Source of the DNA: an uncultured Bacteroidia bacterium
GTDB taxonomy: Bacteria > Bacteroidota > Bacteroidia > Bacteroidales > F082
DNA length: 54,685 bases
NCBI GenBank assembly: GCA_902799345.1
Contig: CADBZW010000015.1
Span: 1 to 54,685 of the forward strand
Direction of reading: 5' to 3'
A model generated the notes under the pieces. That model made no database searches, was not told the DNA's origin, and was given only the letters and a program-made list of their open reading frames with translations. The position numbers and the translations under genes were made by a program. This document shows positions 8,730 through 18,094 of the stretch, in pieces. Position 1 is the stretch's first letter; each line of letters opens with the position of its first letter.

Positions 8730-9556
8730 TAGATCTTCGAATAATCGATGTCAAAATTATATTCCTTCGGATGACTACAACGGAGAACGCAGGTCTCGCA
8801 ACTCGACAGCTCACCACGTAGACGACGCTTAATCATGTCGTCGATGTGTTCGTGAAGCATCTCGTTTCCAATGTGGTTGCTCACCTCAGCGGCGAAGGCA
8901 TACATCAACAGAATTCTTGCATTGGCTTTGCTGATGCCACGCTGTCGCATATAGAACATGGCCTCCTGATCGAGTTGGCCCGTCGATGTGCCATGCGAAC
9001 ATTTCACGTCGTCGGCATAGATTTCAAGGAATGGCTGGCTGTTGACTTTTGCCGTAGAAGTCAGAAGGATGTTGCTGTTGTTTTGGTGGGCGTCGGTCTT
9101 TTGGGCATCTTTGGCCACATACACATGTCCGTTGAACACCGCCGAGGCCGAGTCGTCGATGACACCCTTGAACTTCTCGTTGCTGGTGCAATGCGGCACG
9201 TTGTGGTTCACTTTCAGGTAGTTCTCCACATGCTGGGTCTTGTCGATGAGATAAAGGCCATGCACCTGGGTGTCGGCACCTTCGCCATCCAAATCAACAC
9301 GATAGGTATTGCGTATATCACCACCATTGAAGGTGATGACCACGATTTTCAGACGGCTGTCGGCTAGCTGCCTCACCTTGAACTCACGGCGGATGGAGGC
9401 CTCATTGTTCACGTTTTGCAGCACATACAACTCAAGGCTGGAGTTCTCGTTGAGGATAATCTCGGAGACCAAAGGTTCCTGCGACAGATGTGCATCGTCA
9501 TCATACTCAATGATTTCGCGGCTTTGGTTGGCGGCTAAGATAAGTTGGTTGTCCAT
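8729..9556 (-). CDS. sufD: Fe-S assembly protein SufD, short form
   Basis: A SufBD-family beta-helix protein of only 275 residues. SufD proteins are commonly 420-450, so the helical N-terminal part is missing or very reduced. The core strands are intact (for example CSHGTSTGQLDQEAMFYMRQRG near residues 186-206, the usual SufD hallmark region). The C terminus carries an extra cysteine group C253-x2-C256-x3-C260 after the final helix. SufD forms the SufBC2D scaffold with SufB and SufC. It starts two bases after the sufC stop and overlaps sufS by one base, so it is translated within the operon. The DNA upstream is sufC, so no longer start is possible. Confidence 0.9.
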   Translation of the reverse strand: MDNQLILAANQSREIIEYDDDAHLSQEPLVSEIILNENSSLELYVLQNVNNEASIRREFKVRQLADSRLKIVVITFNGGDIRNTYRVDLDGEGADTQVHGLYLIDKTQHVENYLKVNHNVPHCTSNEKFKGVIDDSASAVFNGHVYVAKDAQKTDAHQNNSNILLTSTAKVNSQPFLEIYADDVKCSHGTSTGQLDQEAMFYMRQRGISKANARILLMYAFAAEVSNHIGNEMLHEHIDDMIKRRLRGELSSCETCVLRCSHPKEYNFDIDYSKI

Positions 9557-9558
9557 AA

Positions 9559-10314
9559 TCAGAGTTCCTTAATCCATTCGTAGCCTTTTTCTTCGAGTTC
9601 AAGGGCGAGGTTCTTTCCGCCAGTCTTGACGATGCGTCCGTCATACATCACATGGACAAAGTCGGGGACGATGTAGTCGAGCAGACGCTGGTAGTGTGTG
9701 ATGACCACAAAGGCATTCTCAGCATTATGGAGCTGGTTGACGCCATGGGCAACGATGCGCAACGCGTCAATATCGAGGCCCGAGTCGGTCTCGTCGAGGA
9801 TGGCAAGGCTCGGCTCCAACATGGCCATCTGGAAAATCTCGTTCTTCTTCTTCTCGCCACCGCTGTAGCCCACATTGACGAAACGGTTCTGCAGTTTTTC
9901 GGTGATTTCCACCATAGCCTGCTTCTCCTTCATCTTCTTCATGAAGTCGACAGTGCTCATTGGCGGCAAGCCTTGGTATTCACGCTTCGAGTTGACAGCC
10001 GTACGCATAAAGTTCTGTATGCTCACGCCTGGAATCTCAACGGGGTATTGAAAGCTGAGGAAGATACCTTCGTTAGCGCGGTCCTCAGGCGACATCCCAA
10101 CGATGTTCTTACCCTTGTACCAAATCTCGCCTTCCGTGATTTCATAGCCCTCGCGACCCGTGATAGCCGCCGCAAGCGTGCTCTTTCCTGTTCCGTTAGG
10201 GCCCATGATGGCGTGGATTTCGCCTTCGTTGACGCCTAAGTTCAATCCTTTCAGGATTTCCTTGCCTCCGATGGAGACGTGTAGGTTTTTGATATTCAGA
10301 AGCATATAATTCAA
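9559..10314 (-). CDS. sufC: Fe-S assembly ATPase SufC
   Basis: A 251-residue ABC-type ATPase that powers the SufBCD scaffold without being a transporter. Walker A is GPNGTGKST (about residues 38-46), the ABC signature is YSGGEKKKNEI, and Walker B is LAILDETDSGLD. The DETDSGLD form is characteristic of SufC. The first residues MNYMLLNIKNLHVSIGG include a second ATG at residue 4, so the start could be 9 bases later. The 22-bp gap after sufB is an AT-rich direct-repeat leader. Confidence 0.96.
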   Translation of the reverse strand: MNYMLLNIKNLHVSIGGKEILKGLNLGVNEGEIHAIMGPNGTGKSTLAAAITGREGYEITEGEIWYKGKNIVGMSPEDRANEGIFLSFQYPVEIPGVSIQNFMRTAVNSKREYQGLPPMSTVDFMKKMKEKQAMVEITEKLQNRFVNVGYSGGEKKKNEIFQMAMLEPSLAILDETDSGLDIDALRIVAHGVNQLHNAENAFVVITHYQRLLDYIVPDFVHVMYDGRIVKTGGKNLALELEEKGYEWIKEL

Positions 10315-10336
10315 AATTTAAAATTCAAGATTTAGA

Positions 10337-11788
10337 TTATCCGACGCTGCCTTCCAATGTGATTGACAATAATTTTTGCGCCTCAACTGCAAATTCCATA
10401 GGCAGTTTGTTCAGCACGTCCTTGGCATAGCCGTTGACGATGAGGCCGATAGCCTTTTCCGTCGGGATGCCACGCTGCTGACAGTAGAACAATTGATCTT
10501 CGGAGATCTTTGAGGTCGTGGCCTCGTGTTCGAGGATGCTCGATTCGTTACCACATTCCACATATGGCCATGTGTGCGCACCGCATTTGTCGCCCAAAAG
10601 CAGCGAGTCGCACTGCGAGTAGTTACGGGAGTTTTCAGCTTTGGCGGCCACCCTCACTAGGCCACGGTAGCCATTCTGGCTGTAGCCGGCTGAGATACCT
10701 TTAGAGATAATGGTGCTGCGGGTATTCTTGCCCAAGTGGATCATCTTGGTACCCGTGTCGGCCTGCTGGTAGTTATTGGTCACGGCAACAGAGTAGAACT
10801 CACCCACTGAATTGTCGCCCAACAGCACACAGCCGGGGTATTTCCAAGTAATGGCCGAACCCGTCTCGACTTGTGTCCAAGAGATCTTGGAGCGGTCGCC
10901 ACGGCAGAGACCACGCTTCGTGACGAGGTTATACACGCCGCCTTTGCCGTCCTTGTCGCCAGGATACCAGTTCTGCACCGTGGAGTATTTCACCTCAGCA
11001 TCGGTCTCGGCAATGATTTCCACGATGGCGGCATGGAGCTGGTTTTCATCGCGTTGCGGGGCGGTACAGCCTTCCATATAGCTCACGTATGCGCCTTCAT
11101 CAGCCACAATGAGCGTGCGCTCAAACTGGCCCGTGTTGGCCGCGTTGATGCGGAAATAGGTGGACAGTTCCAAGGGGCAACGCACACCCTTCGGGATGTA
11201 ACAGAACGAGCCGTCGCTGAAGACTGCCGAGTTGAGGGCTGCAAAGAAGTTGTCGGTATAAGGCACCACCTTGCCGAGATATTTCTTTACCAAGTCAGGA
11301 TGTTGTTTGACCGCCTCGCTGAACGACATGAAGATAACGCCGTGTTTGGAAAGCGTCTCCTGGAAGGTCGTCTTCACCGAGGTGGAGTCCATCACCGCGT
11401 CGACGGCCACGCCCGAGAGTTTCTTCTGCTCGTCGAGCGAGATGCCGAGTTTATCGAAGGTGGCCAACAGTTCGGGGTCCACCTCGTCGAGGCTCTGCTT
11501 CTGCTGGCGTTTGCGCGGCGCAGCATAGTAAATGATGTCCTGATAGTTGATCTCAGGGATATCGAGATGCGCCCAGTTGGGTTGTTTCAGCGTCTGCCAA
11601 TGGCGGAAGGCCTTCAAGCGGAACTCCAGCAGCCACTCGGGTTCCTCTTTCTTCTTGGAAATCAAGCGGATGATGTCCTCATTCAAGCCTTTCGGCACAA
11701 AATCGGTCTCAATGTCCGTCACGAAGCCGTATTCGTACTCCTTGTTCGTGACCTCACTGATGATATTTTCGTTAGGATTCTGATCCAT
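10337..11788 (-). CDS. sufB: Fe-S assembly scaffold SufB
   Basis: A 483-residue SufB, the scaffold subunit on which the cluster is built. The family core is visible, including the C-terminal [26 protein letters not shown] and LFYCQQRGI segments. The frame is open upstream to 11836, but [22 protein letters not shown] at 11788 is the usual SufB N terminus, and the extra 16 codons overlap the promoter element. It is the first gene of the suf operon. Expression probably starts at the TATCTTTG box 36 bp upstream. Confidence 0.95.
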   Translation of the reverse strand: MDQNPNENIISEVTNKEYEYGFVTDIETDFVPKGLNEDIIRLISKKKEEPEWLLEFRLKAFRHWQTLKQPNWAHLDIPEINYQDIIYYAAPRKRQQKQSLDEVDPELLATFDKLGISLDEQKKLSGVAVDAVMDSTSVKTTFQETLSKHGVIFMSFSEAVKQHPDLVKKYLGKVVPYTDNFFAALNSAVFSDGSFCYIPKGVRCPLELSTYFRINAANTGQFERTLIVADEGAYVSYMEGCTAPQRDENQLHAAIVEIIAETDAEVKYSTVQNWYPGDKDGKGGVYNLVTKRGLCRGDRSKISWTQVETGSAITWKYPGCVLLGDNSVGEFYSVAVTNNYQQADTGTKMIHLGKNTRSTIISKGISAGYSQNGYRGLVRVAAKAENSRNYSQCDSLLLGDKCGAHTWPYVECGNESSILEHEATTSKISEDQLFYCQQRGIPTEKAIGLIVNGYAKDVLNKLPMEFAVEAQKLLSITLEGSVG

Positions 11789-11823
11789 TTTATCCTTATT
11801 AAGAATGATTTCAAATTGGGCTG

Positions 11824-11831
11824 CAAAGATA
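11824..11831 (-). promoter_or_regulatory. sufB: -7 promoter element (TATCTTTG) of the suf operon
   Basis: On the minus strand this reads TATCTTTG, 36 bp before the chosen sufB start. No good -33 TTTG was found at normal spacing. Confidence 0.55.
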
Positions 11832-11941
11832 CGCAAATCTTTAGTATGGAATTGCCTTCGGCAAGAAATCTTTTAAAATCATTCCAAAATAAACTGAAAA
11901 CCCTCAAAATCCCGATTTTTTCCTTTTCTTTGCAAATCATT

Positions 11942-13177
11942 ATGAGCAAAACAGAGAAAAAACACGGATTTTGGTTCTATTTTGGCAGGGGAATGGCCGG
12001 CATTGGCATCGCTTTGCTGCTGGTGGTGTTGTTCGTCTACCTCTCCGTGCCCACCTACAGCTTCAGGGAGCCAAAGCCCTTCAGCGGCGAATACCTTTAC
12101 AATCCTTATCAAGACATGAATCCCGACCAATGGAAGAAATACCACTTCCATTGCCACTCGCGCAGGTATCTTGGGCTCACCAACGGGCGCAAAAGCAAAG
12201 AAGAGACTATCGACAGTGTCTATCAAGCCTTAGGCTATGACCATTACGGCATCTCTGACTATATGGGCATCAACACGCATGGTTCTGAAAGAGAGGATTA
12301 TATCCCTGCCTACGAACATGGTTATGGCCTATTCCGCAAGACGCACCAAATCTGCATCGGCGCCGAGAAAGTGTATTGGCCTGACTTCCCCTTCATGCAG
12401 AACCTAAACATGAAGCAGCACATGATCAACAAGTTGGGCGAACGTTGCCGCTTCGTCATGCCCGCCCATGCCTCGTTCACCAAAGGCTACAAGGTAAGCG
12501 ACATGGTTTTTTTGAGCAACTATCACCTGCTTGAGGTGTTGAATCCCTACGGCAACGCCTTCGAGCATTGGGACAAAGCCCTTTCAAACGGTCACCGTGT
12601 GTATGCCCTCGGTGACGATGACACGCATAACATCAGCAAAGCCAGCGAGGTGTGCCACAACCTGACCATGGTCAATACAGAAAGCCTTGACCCAGAAAGC
12701 GTATACAATGCCCTCGACCTAGGTCTCTGCTATGCCGTTGAGTTCGACAACTTCTTCCACTACCCCATGACATTGGCCGAAAAGGTCGAGCAGGCCCATG
12801 CCCTCCCCCACCTGACCCGCGCCCAGTTGGTTGGCGACACTTTATTCGTCGAGACCTCTTCACCTGAGATGCAAGAAGTGCAATTCATCGGACAAGACGG
12901 CAAGGTGCTAAAAACCGAGGAAAACGTGGCAACCGCCCTTTATGTCATCCAGCCCGAAGACCATTATGTGCGCACACATATCAACGTCAACGGCTTACAG
13001 CATTTCTATCTCAATCCTGTCACGAGACACACGACGCCCGAGCCTGTCGACCAGCAACTTGACTTTGTCAACCAGGCGCAGACCTATTTGTATTGGTTTG
13101 TTTATATCGTAGCGTTTGTGGCATTGGCTTGGTATCTTATCAAAATGGCCAAAGCCAAAAAAGAGGAAAACAAGTGA
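11942..13177 (+). CDS. membrane-anchored PHP-domain protein
   Basis: A 411-residue protein with one TM near the N terminus (about residues 18-36) and one near the C terminus (about 384-402). Between them is a PHP-like metal site: H70-x-H72 in HFHCHS, D106 (GISDYMG), H113, E142 (IGAEKVYW), H176 (MPAHASF) and D225-D227/H229 in ALGDDDTHN. PHP domains are metal-dependent phosphoesterases. With two anchoring helices the catalytic part would lie in the periplasm, so a periplasmic or membrane-lipid phosphoester substrate is plausible but unproven. The same frame is open far upstream across sufB; the ATG at 11942 was chosen because the TM segment follows and the upstream part is sufB antisense. The next gene begins at the GTG overlapping its stop. 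Confidence 0.85.
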   Translation: MSKTEKKHGFWFYFGRGMAGIGIALLLVVLFVYLSVPTYSFREPKPFSGEYLYNPYQDMNPDQWKKYHFHCHSRRYLGLTNGRKSKEETIDSVYQALGYDHYGISDYMGINTHGSEREDYIPAYEHGYGLFRKTHQICIGAEKVYWPDFPFMQNLNMKQHMINKLGERCRFVMPAHASFTKGYKVSDMVFLSNYHLLEVLNPYGNAFEHWDKALSNGHRVYALGDDDTHNISKASEVCHNLTMVNTESLDPESVYNALDLGLCYAVEFDNFFHYPMTLAEKVEQAHALPHLTRAQLVGDTLFVETSSPEMQEVQFIGQDGKVLKTEENVATALYVIQPEDHYVRTHINVNGLQHFYLNPVTRHTTPEPVDQQLDFVNQAQTYLYWFVYIVAFVALAWYLIKMAKAKKEENK

Positions 13178-14760
13178 GGATTAAAGAACAAAATATCAAC
13201 AAGATATTGACATGGCTGCTGGTCATCAGTGCAGTCGTGAGAGGCATTTTGGCCGTATGGATGGAGTTTGGCAACGACGAGGTGTATTACTGGACTTACG
13301 CCCTCTATCCCGACTGGAGCCACTTCGACCATCCGCCTATGGTAGGTTGGGTGATACAGCTTTTTAGCCTTAACTTATTGTTTGACAGCGAGTTTTTCAT
13401 CCGTTTGGCATCGGTCGTCTTGATGACCGCCAACACCTATATTATATTTTGCATTGGCAAAGAGCTTAAGGACGCTCGGACGGGACTTTATGCCGCCTTG
13501 CTTTACACCGCTTCTATCTATGCCTTCGTCATCACAGGCATCTTCATCATGCCCGACACGCCACTGATGTTGTTTTGGCTGCTGGCCATTTGGTCAGCAA
13601 TTAGGTCCCTGAGCCTGTCGAAGGGCCGGTTTTTTATTCTTTTCGGACTCTTCTCGGGCTTAGCCATGCTTTCCAAATATTCCGGCATTTTTCTTTGGGT
13701 CGGTATGGGACTTTACATCTTGATATTCAACAGAAAACAACTAAAAAGCCCCTATTTATACCTCTCCTTGCTGATTTCAGCCATCTGTTGCATTCCCATT
13801 CTTTATTGGAACATCAAATACAACTTTGCCAGCCTCAGTTTCCATAGCGAGCGCGTGGGTTGCGGAGCCTTAAATTTCAGCACCTTCGGGACCGAATTGG
13901 CCGGCGAGTTCTTCTATAACAACCCCGTCAACTTCGTCTTGGCCATCATCGCCGTCATTGCGGCTTTCAAGAAGCGACTCAACCTTGAAAAATCAGCACA
14001 ACGCCTCATCCTGTGCATCGCTCTGCCGATGATTGCGCTGTTTTGGGTGTTCTCTCTGATGAGGCCCACCTTGCCACACTGGAACTCACCCGCATACATC
14101 TTGCTCATCCTACTATCCGCTGTTTATCTACGCGACAAACAATCCAACAATCAATCATTGCCCAAATCCATCATCGCGGCATTATCCTTGCTCATAATTA
14201 CCTTGGTGATTGGCGTGGCCGAAATCAAGACAGGCTTCATCCCACTTGACAGGCATACTGACCCAGAACAAATTGGTCGCGACGACTTTACCGTCGACAT
14301 GTACGGTTGGCGACAGCTTGGCGAGAAGTTTGCCGACTTCCGTGCCCAAAAAATCGCCGAAGGCGTGATGAACGAGGAGGACGGCATCGTGGCCAACCAA
14401 TGGTTCCCACTTGCCAACCTAGATTATTACGTCGCCCGACCTCTCGGGCTGCGTGTCATGGGCTTGGGATGGCCAGAATTCTTACACAAATACCTATGGA
14501 TCAACGATAAACGCGGCGGATTCCATTTAGGAGAGAATTATTGGTTCCTATCCGACAGTCGTTATCCGAAGGACCCGAAGACGACTTACCAATGGTATTT
14601 CAAGGAAATAGAGCTTGTTGGCGTGATTGAAATCGACCGCTGTGGCAGACCTGCAAAGAATTTCTATGTCTACACTTGCAAAGACCTTTGCGACCAACCG
14701 CCTACCTTGCAAAGCCTCATGGCTGCTTCCGACGCAGCAGATACAGCGTCCCATCAGTAG
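13174..14760 (+). CDS. GT39/ArnT-like membrane glycosyltransferase
   Basis: A 528-residue polytopic protein of the dolichyl-phosphate-mannosyltransferase/ArnT superfamily (PMT_2). The GT-C signature is visible: NDEVYYW (D35, E36) in the first periplasmic loop, then DHPPM (52-56). About ten TM segments follow, then a periplasmic C-terminal domain of about 150 residues. Such enzymes move a sugar from a polyprenyl-phosphate carrier to lipid A or another envelope acceptor; neither is known here. The GTG start at 13174 overlaps the previous stop (GTGA), so the pair is probably coupled. A dispersed palindrome is translated in frame at about residues 144-151 (SLSLSKG). The 3' end overlaps the convergent DUF2079 gene by 44 bp. 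Confidence 0.88.
   Translation: MRIKEQNINKILTWLLVISAVVRGILAVWMEFGNDEVYYWTYALYPDWSHFDHPPMVGWVIQLFSLNLLFDSEFFIRLASVVLMTANTYIIFCIGKELKDARTGLYAALLYTASIYAFVITGIFIMPDTPLMLFWLLAIWSAIRSLSLSKGRFFILFGLFSGLAMLSKYSGIFLWVGMGLYILIFNRKQLKSPYLYLSLLISAICCIPILYWNIKYNFASLSFHSERVGCGALNFSTFGTELAGEFFYNNPVNFVLAIIAVIAAFKKRLNLEKSAQRLILCIALPMIALFWVFSLMRPTLPHWNSPAYILLILLSAVYLRDKQSNNQSLPKSIIAALSLLIITLVIGVAEIKTGFIPLDRHTDPEQIGRDDFTVDMYGWRQLGEKFADFRAQKIAEGVMNEEDGIVANQWFPLANLDYYVARPLGLRVMGLGWPEFLHKYLWINDKRGGFHLGENYWFLSDSRYPKDPKTTYQWYFKEIELVGVIEIDRCGRPAKNFYVYTCKDLCDQPPTLQSLMAASDAADTASHQ
13604..13627. repeat. dispersed palindrome inside the GT39 gene
   Basis: A 24-bp imperfect palindrome running from GGTCCCT to AAGGGCC with GAGCCTGTCG in the centre. 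The word CCTGAGCCTGTCGAAGG is a repeat family I recall from many bacterial genomes, usually between genes. Here it is kept in frame and translated as SLSLSKG in a loop between TM segments. Confidence 0.7.
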
Positions 14761-16189
14761 CCACGGTGTCGTAGTCGTCATGATCGGGAAACACCCTTTT
14801 CCAATATTTCGCCATCTCGAAATAAGGCTCCGTTATCATCACATAATCCGCGCCTGGATTGGGGCGATTGTCGAGGTCATAAATCTCGTCACGCAAAGCC
14901 AAATGCGGCACAAACACCGTGGCGGCACTTACCGAAGCATCGTCTGGAATCTGCCGAATCAGCTGGCGGGCATACTTGACATCGAACTTCCTCTGTTGAT
15001 AATGCCGCCCTTGGAACACGCAAATCTGGTCCAAGAGCACCATGGAGTTTGGCTCACCGATGGTGTAGAAGGTGGTCAGAATGGTGGAAAGGAGCAAGGC
15101 CAAAGCTAAAACCAACCTTGGAAGTTGCTTTTTCAGCCTGAGAATCACCAAGAAAGAGGAAACGATCAACACTGGCACAAATTCCACATTGTAGTGCACC
15201 GAAATGCCCCAAAGCATCGGGTCGATGGAGAACATTTTTTGCACGACGAGTGGAATGAGCATAAACAAATAGTTGGGTTTCAGCAAGGTAAGCAACATCC
15301 CAGAAGCCAAGGCACAAAAATAGAACTCGGCCTTGCGCGGGTTGATATTGGGATGGGCGTTGGTGTTGGTGAACAGAATACGCAACGTCTCGCCGGGATG
15401 GGTGACGAGTTGCAGGGCAATCTCTGCATAGTTGCTTCCCAAATGGCTGTAGCGACTGATGCCTTGACCTCCTATTTTCGGCATCACCACCATATTGATA
15501 ATCAAGAAATAAGCCAATCCAAAAACAGCGTATGCGAGGAGATGCCAAAGCACTTTCTTATCTTTTCGGTAGTCCCACATCAAGCCGATAGCGATGAAAA
15601 ACAGCCACAAAGAAAGGTTCTCCTTTCCGATGACAAACAACACGACCATCAGCGTTGCCAACCTCATCTGCCGCTTTTTGATGAAATAGAGTAGCCATGG
15701 CAACATCATGGCTGTCAAAACATTGGAATGGTAGTCGTAGGACATCGCATGGATGATGCCGAAGGAGAAGAAGAAAATGGCCGAGGCCAAAATCGGCATG
15801 AGGTCGTCGTCGGTATACAGCCCAATGAGTTTGTAAATGCCCCAACCGCCCAGTAGGACAGCGGCAATCTGAACGATAAGCAACGTATATGATCCAAAAA
15901 GGCAGACCAAAGGCGAAAGTATCAGCAGATACAGGTCAAAATGGGCAGCGAGAATGCTTTGCGGTGCTTCCTTGAACATGCTGCAATCGTCGATGCTGAA
16001 GTGCAAGAAGTCGTGCATCGCATGGGTATAAAGCCCCAAATCCAATCCGTAAGTCTTGAAAAGAAAATGGTTGACCAGAGAAATAAGGACATAGACAATG
16101 CCCGCCAAAACAAAGACCGAAGCAAGAAGTCTCTTCTTGTTTTTCACGGACATTGGGCTCATGACCTTATCAATTCTTGCCTGCATCAT
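14717..16189 (-). CDS. DUF2079 polytopic membrane protein
   Basis: About 490 residues with about ten TM helices and the DUF2079 hallmarks: GLDLGLYTHAMHDF after the first TM, and AAHFDLYLLILSPLV, where the histidine and aspartate lie in the first large loop. The layout resembles GT-C glycosyltransferases, and DUF2079 is widely suspected to contain such enzymes, but the reaction is not established. The start is uncertain: ATGs at 16189, 16186, 16162 and 16153 are all in frame. 16189 overlaps the LtaS-like gene by 20 bases, which suggests co-transcription with it. It overlaps the convergent GT39 gene at its end. Confidence 0.85.
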   Translation of the reverse strand: MMQARIDKVMSPMSVKNKKRLLASVFVLAGIVYVLISLVNHFLFKTYGLDLGLYTHAMHDFLHFSIDDCSMFKEAPQSILAAHFDLYLLILSPLVCLFGSYTLLIVQIAAVLLGGWGIYKLIGLYTDDDLMPILASAIFFFSFGIIHAMSYDYHSNVLTAMMLPWLLYFIKKRQMRLATLMVVLFVIGKENLSLWLFFIAIGLMWDYRKDKKVLWHLLAYAVFGLAYFLIINMVVMPKIGGQGISRYSHLGSNYAEIALQLVTHPGETLRILFTNTNAHPNINPRKAEFYFCALASGMLLTLLKPNYLFMLIPLVVQKMFSIDPMLWGISVHYNVEFVPVLIVSSFLVILRLKKQLPRLVLALALLLSTILTTFYTIGEPNSMVLLDQICVFQGRHYQQRKFDVKYARQLIRQIPDDASVSAATVFVPHLALRDEIYDLDNRPNPGADYVMITEPYFEMAKYWKRVFPDHDDYDTVATDGTLYLLRRKQP

Positions 16190-18083
16190 TATACAACCCT
16201 TTTTGGTACACAAAACTCAAAAAAGCCAGATAAGACTTCATTCTCTGAAGTTCTGAATCGAAAGGCAAATCCGAAGGCTCCAGCACATAATCCGAATTCA
16301 TGTGATAACACCTTGCCTCGTCGCTCATCATATCCCATGTGACCACCTTGCCGTTCTCCATCCAAAAATGAAGGTTGTCGTAGTTGTTCATCGTGGCAAA
16401 AGGCTGGTAATCCTTAGCAAAGAGGTTTCTCCCTATGCATGGAAAAGCCCCTTTGTACCCGATTTCCGAAAGGAGTGTCGGCACAAAATCCATCTGGGAA
16501 CAAACGGCATCGAAAACCGTGTCGCAACGGCTTCCGTTCAGCAGCAACGCGGGAATGTGGAACATCCTGAATGGACGATCGGCTTGGGAATAGACCTCTC
16601 CATGATCCGCAATACGCAACACCAGCGTGTTTTCATATTCCGGCAAAGTCTTCAATTGGTTCATGAAAATGCCACAAGCGTAGTCAGCATAATAATAGGA
16701 TGCTTTTAAATCCTGGAAACCAGCCACTTCTGGATGTGATTTTGCAAATTCTTCCGGAATGTCGTATGGGATATGGTTACTCATGGTCAGGATGACCGTG
16801 AGATGGGGCTGCTTCGCTTCCTTGATTTTTTGGAAGGCAAAGTCAAAGAGGTCCTCATCGCAGACGCCCCAATCGTTTTTCAGTCTCCATGTGTCGAAAT
16901 CCTCCACGCCGTAAATGTGTTGGAAGTTGCCTTGGCGCACATAGTCGCGCATATCATCATAGTCAAGGTTACCCCCATGTATGAAATAGGTTTCGTAGCC
17001 CTCCTGCCTTACGGCATCGGCGATAGTGAAGAAGGCATGTGCCTCCCTGCGACGGATGAGCGAGCTGCCTATGACCGACGGGAAGCCCGACATCACCGAC
17101 ACGATGCCATGCTGGGTACGTGGACCATTTGAAAAACAATTGGTAAACAACACACCTTCCTTGCAGATGGAATCAAAATACGGAGAATACGAACGCTCAT
17201 CTTGGCCGATAACACCCGTCAACGTGGCACTGAAGCTTTCACTGATGATAATGACAATGTTTTTGGGCGCTTCCAACGTATCGGGGTCGTTGAACTTGCG
17301 CAAAGTGGGGGCTATCGAACTCACTAATGTTTCCTCTTCCGAGCAGATGAAGTGCTGGTTCTTCGCCATGTCTTCCTGCACTTTTTGGTCTTCAAAAGGG
17401 AACATGTCGCCATGCGTTTTATGGACGATGCTGTACGTCTTGACCAAAGTATACGCGCCATTGCTTGCGGCTTGGTTCAGCATGACCCGTGAGGAGAATG
17501 TGGTGAGTCTCCAGAAAGGAGGGCCGTAATACAAGAAGGAGAACACGCCAAAAGTCACTAACACGGCAGCGATGGTTTGCCCGATTTTTTCTCTCATCCT
17601 TGCTTCTTTGAAAAGCCTTTCCAAAAACAGCCAAACCAAAACTATACCCAAGATGCAGCCTAAGATGATCCACAGCAATGGATAGCTCTTCCATATCATC
17701 ACGAAATTATCCCAAGGGTTCTCTTCGAAAAGCCGCACCAAATTGTAACTCAAGCGAGTATTGTAGTAACCATAGTAAAATATATCCACCACATTGATGG
17801 CCATTACAGATAGCAAGGCTAATGTCAGGCCGGTGGTCAGGACTTTTTTCCCTGCTTTTTCACTGAGGAGAGCCACCAACATTCCTAACAAGAAACAAAC
17901 GATGATGCAACATGACATCACGCTTGAATCGATGATGATGCCAATCCCCAAGGCTTTCAGAATGTCCATGAAGCGCATTCCTGCTTCATGATGGACACAA
18001 ATGAAAATAACGCGCAACATGGAAAGTGCGCACATGCTGATGCCAAAATAGCCCAACAAGCGTTTGTAAAGCGCAGTCCTCAT
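16170..18083 (-). CDS. LtaS-like phosphoglycerol transferase (sulfatase fold)
   Basis: A 637-residue protein with five N-terminal TM segments (about residues 10-30, 45-72, 80-104, 130-152, 168-187) and a large periplasmic sulfatase-fold domain. The LtaS-type metal and nucleophile residues are visible: E282 in IIISESFS, T323 in NGPRTQHG, and Asp-His in LRIADHGEVYS. In Gram-positives this family polymerises glycerol-phosphate. In Gram-negatives related enzymes add phosphoglycerol or phosphoethanolamine to glycans or lipid A, and the acceptor here is unknown. The adjacent DUF2079 gene overlaps its 3' end. With the nearby GT39 and PHP proteins it suggests an envelope-modification group. Confidence 0.88.
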   Translation of the reverse strand: MRTALYKRLLGYFGISMCALSMLRVIFICVHHEAGMRFMDILKALGIGIIIDSSVMSCCIIVCFLLGMLVALLSEKAGKKVLTTGLTLALLSVMAINVVDIFYYGYYNTRLSYNLVRLFEENPWDNFVMIWKSYPLLWIILGCILGIVLVWLFLERLFKEARMREKIGQTIAAVLVTFGVFSFLYYGPPFWRLTTFSSRVMLNQAASNGAYTLVKTYSIVHKTHGDMFPFEDQKVQEDMAKNQHFICSEEETLVSSIAPTLRKFNDPDTLEAPKNIVIIISESFSATLTGVIGQDERSYSPYFDSICKEGVLFTNCFSNGPRTQHGIVSVMSGFPSVIGSSLIRRREAHAFFTIADAVRQEGYETYFIHGGNLDYDDMRDYVRQGNFQHIYGVEDFDTWRLKNDWGVCDEDLFDFAFQKIKEAKQPHLTVILTMSNHIPYDIPEEFAKSHPEVAGFQDLKASYYYADYACGIFMNQLKTLPEYENTLVLRIADHGEVYSQADRPFRMFHIPALLLNGSRCDTVFDAVCSQMDFVPTLLSEIGYKGAFPCIGRNLFAKDYQPFATMNNYDNLHFWMENGKVVTWDMMSDEARCYHMNSDYVLEPSDLPFDSELQRMKSYLAFLSFVYQKGLYNDAGKN

Positions 18084-18094
18084 TCTTATTTCAA

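Noticed and set aside
10871-11941. Long plus-strand reading frame that runs into the PHP-domain gene.
   Set aside because: It is antisense to sufB, shows no family pattern, and the PHP protein has a natural start with TM helix at 11942.
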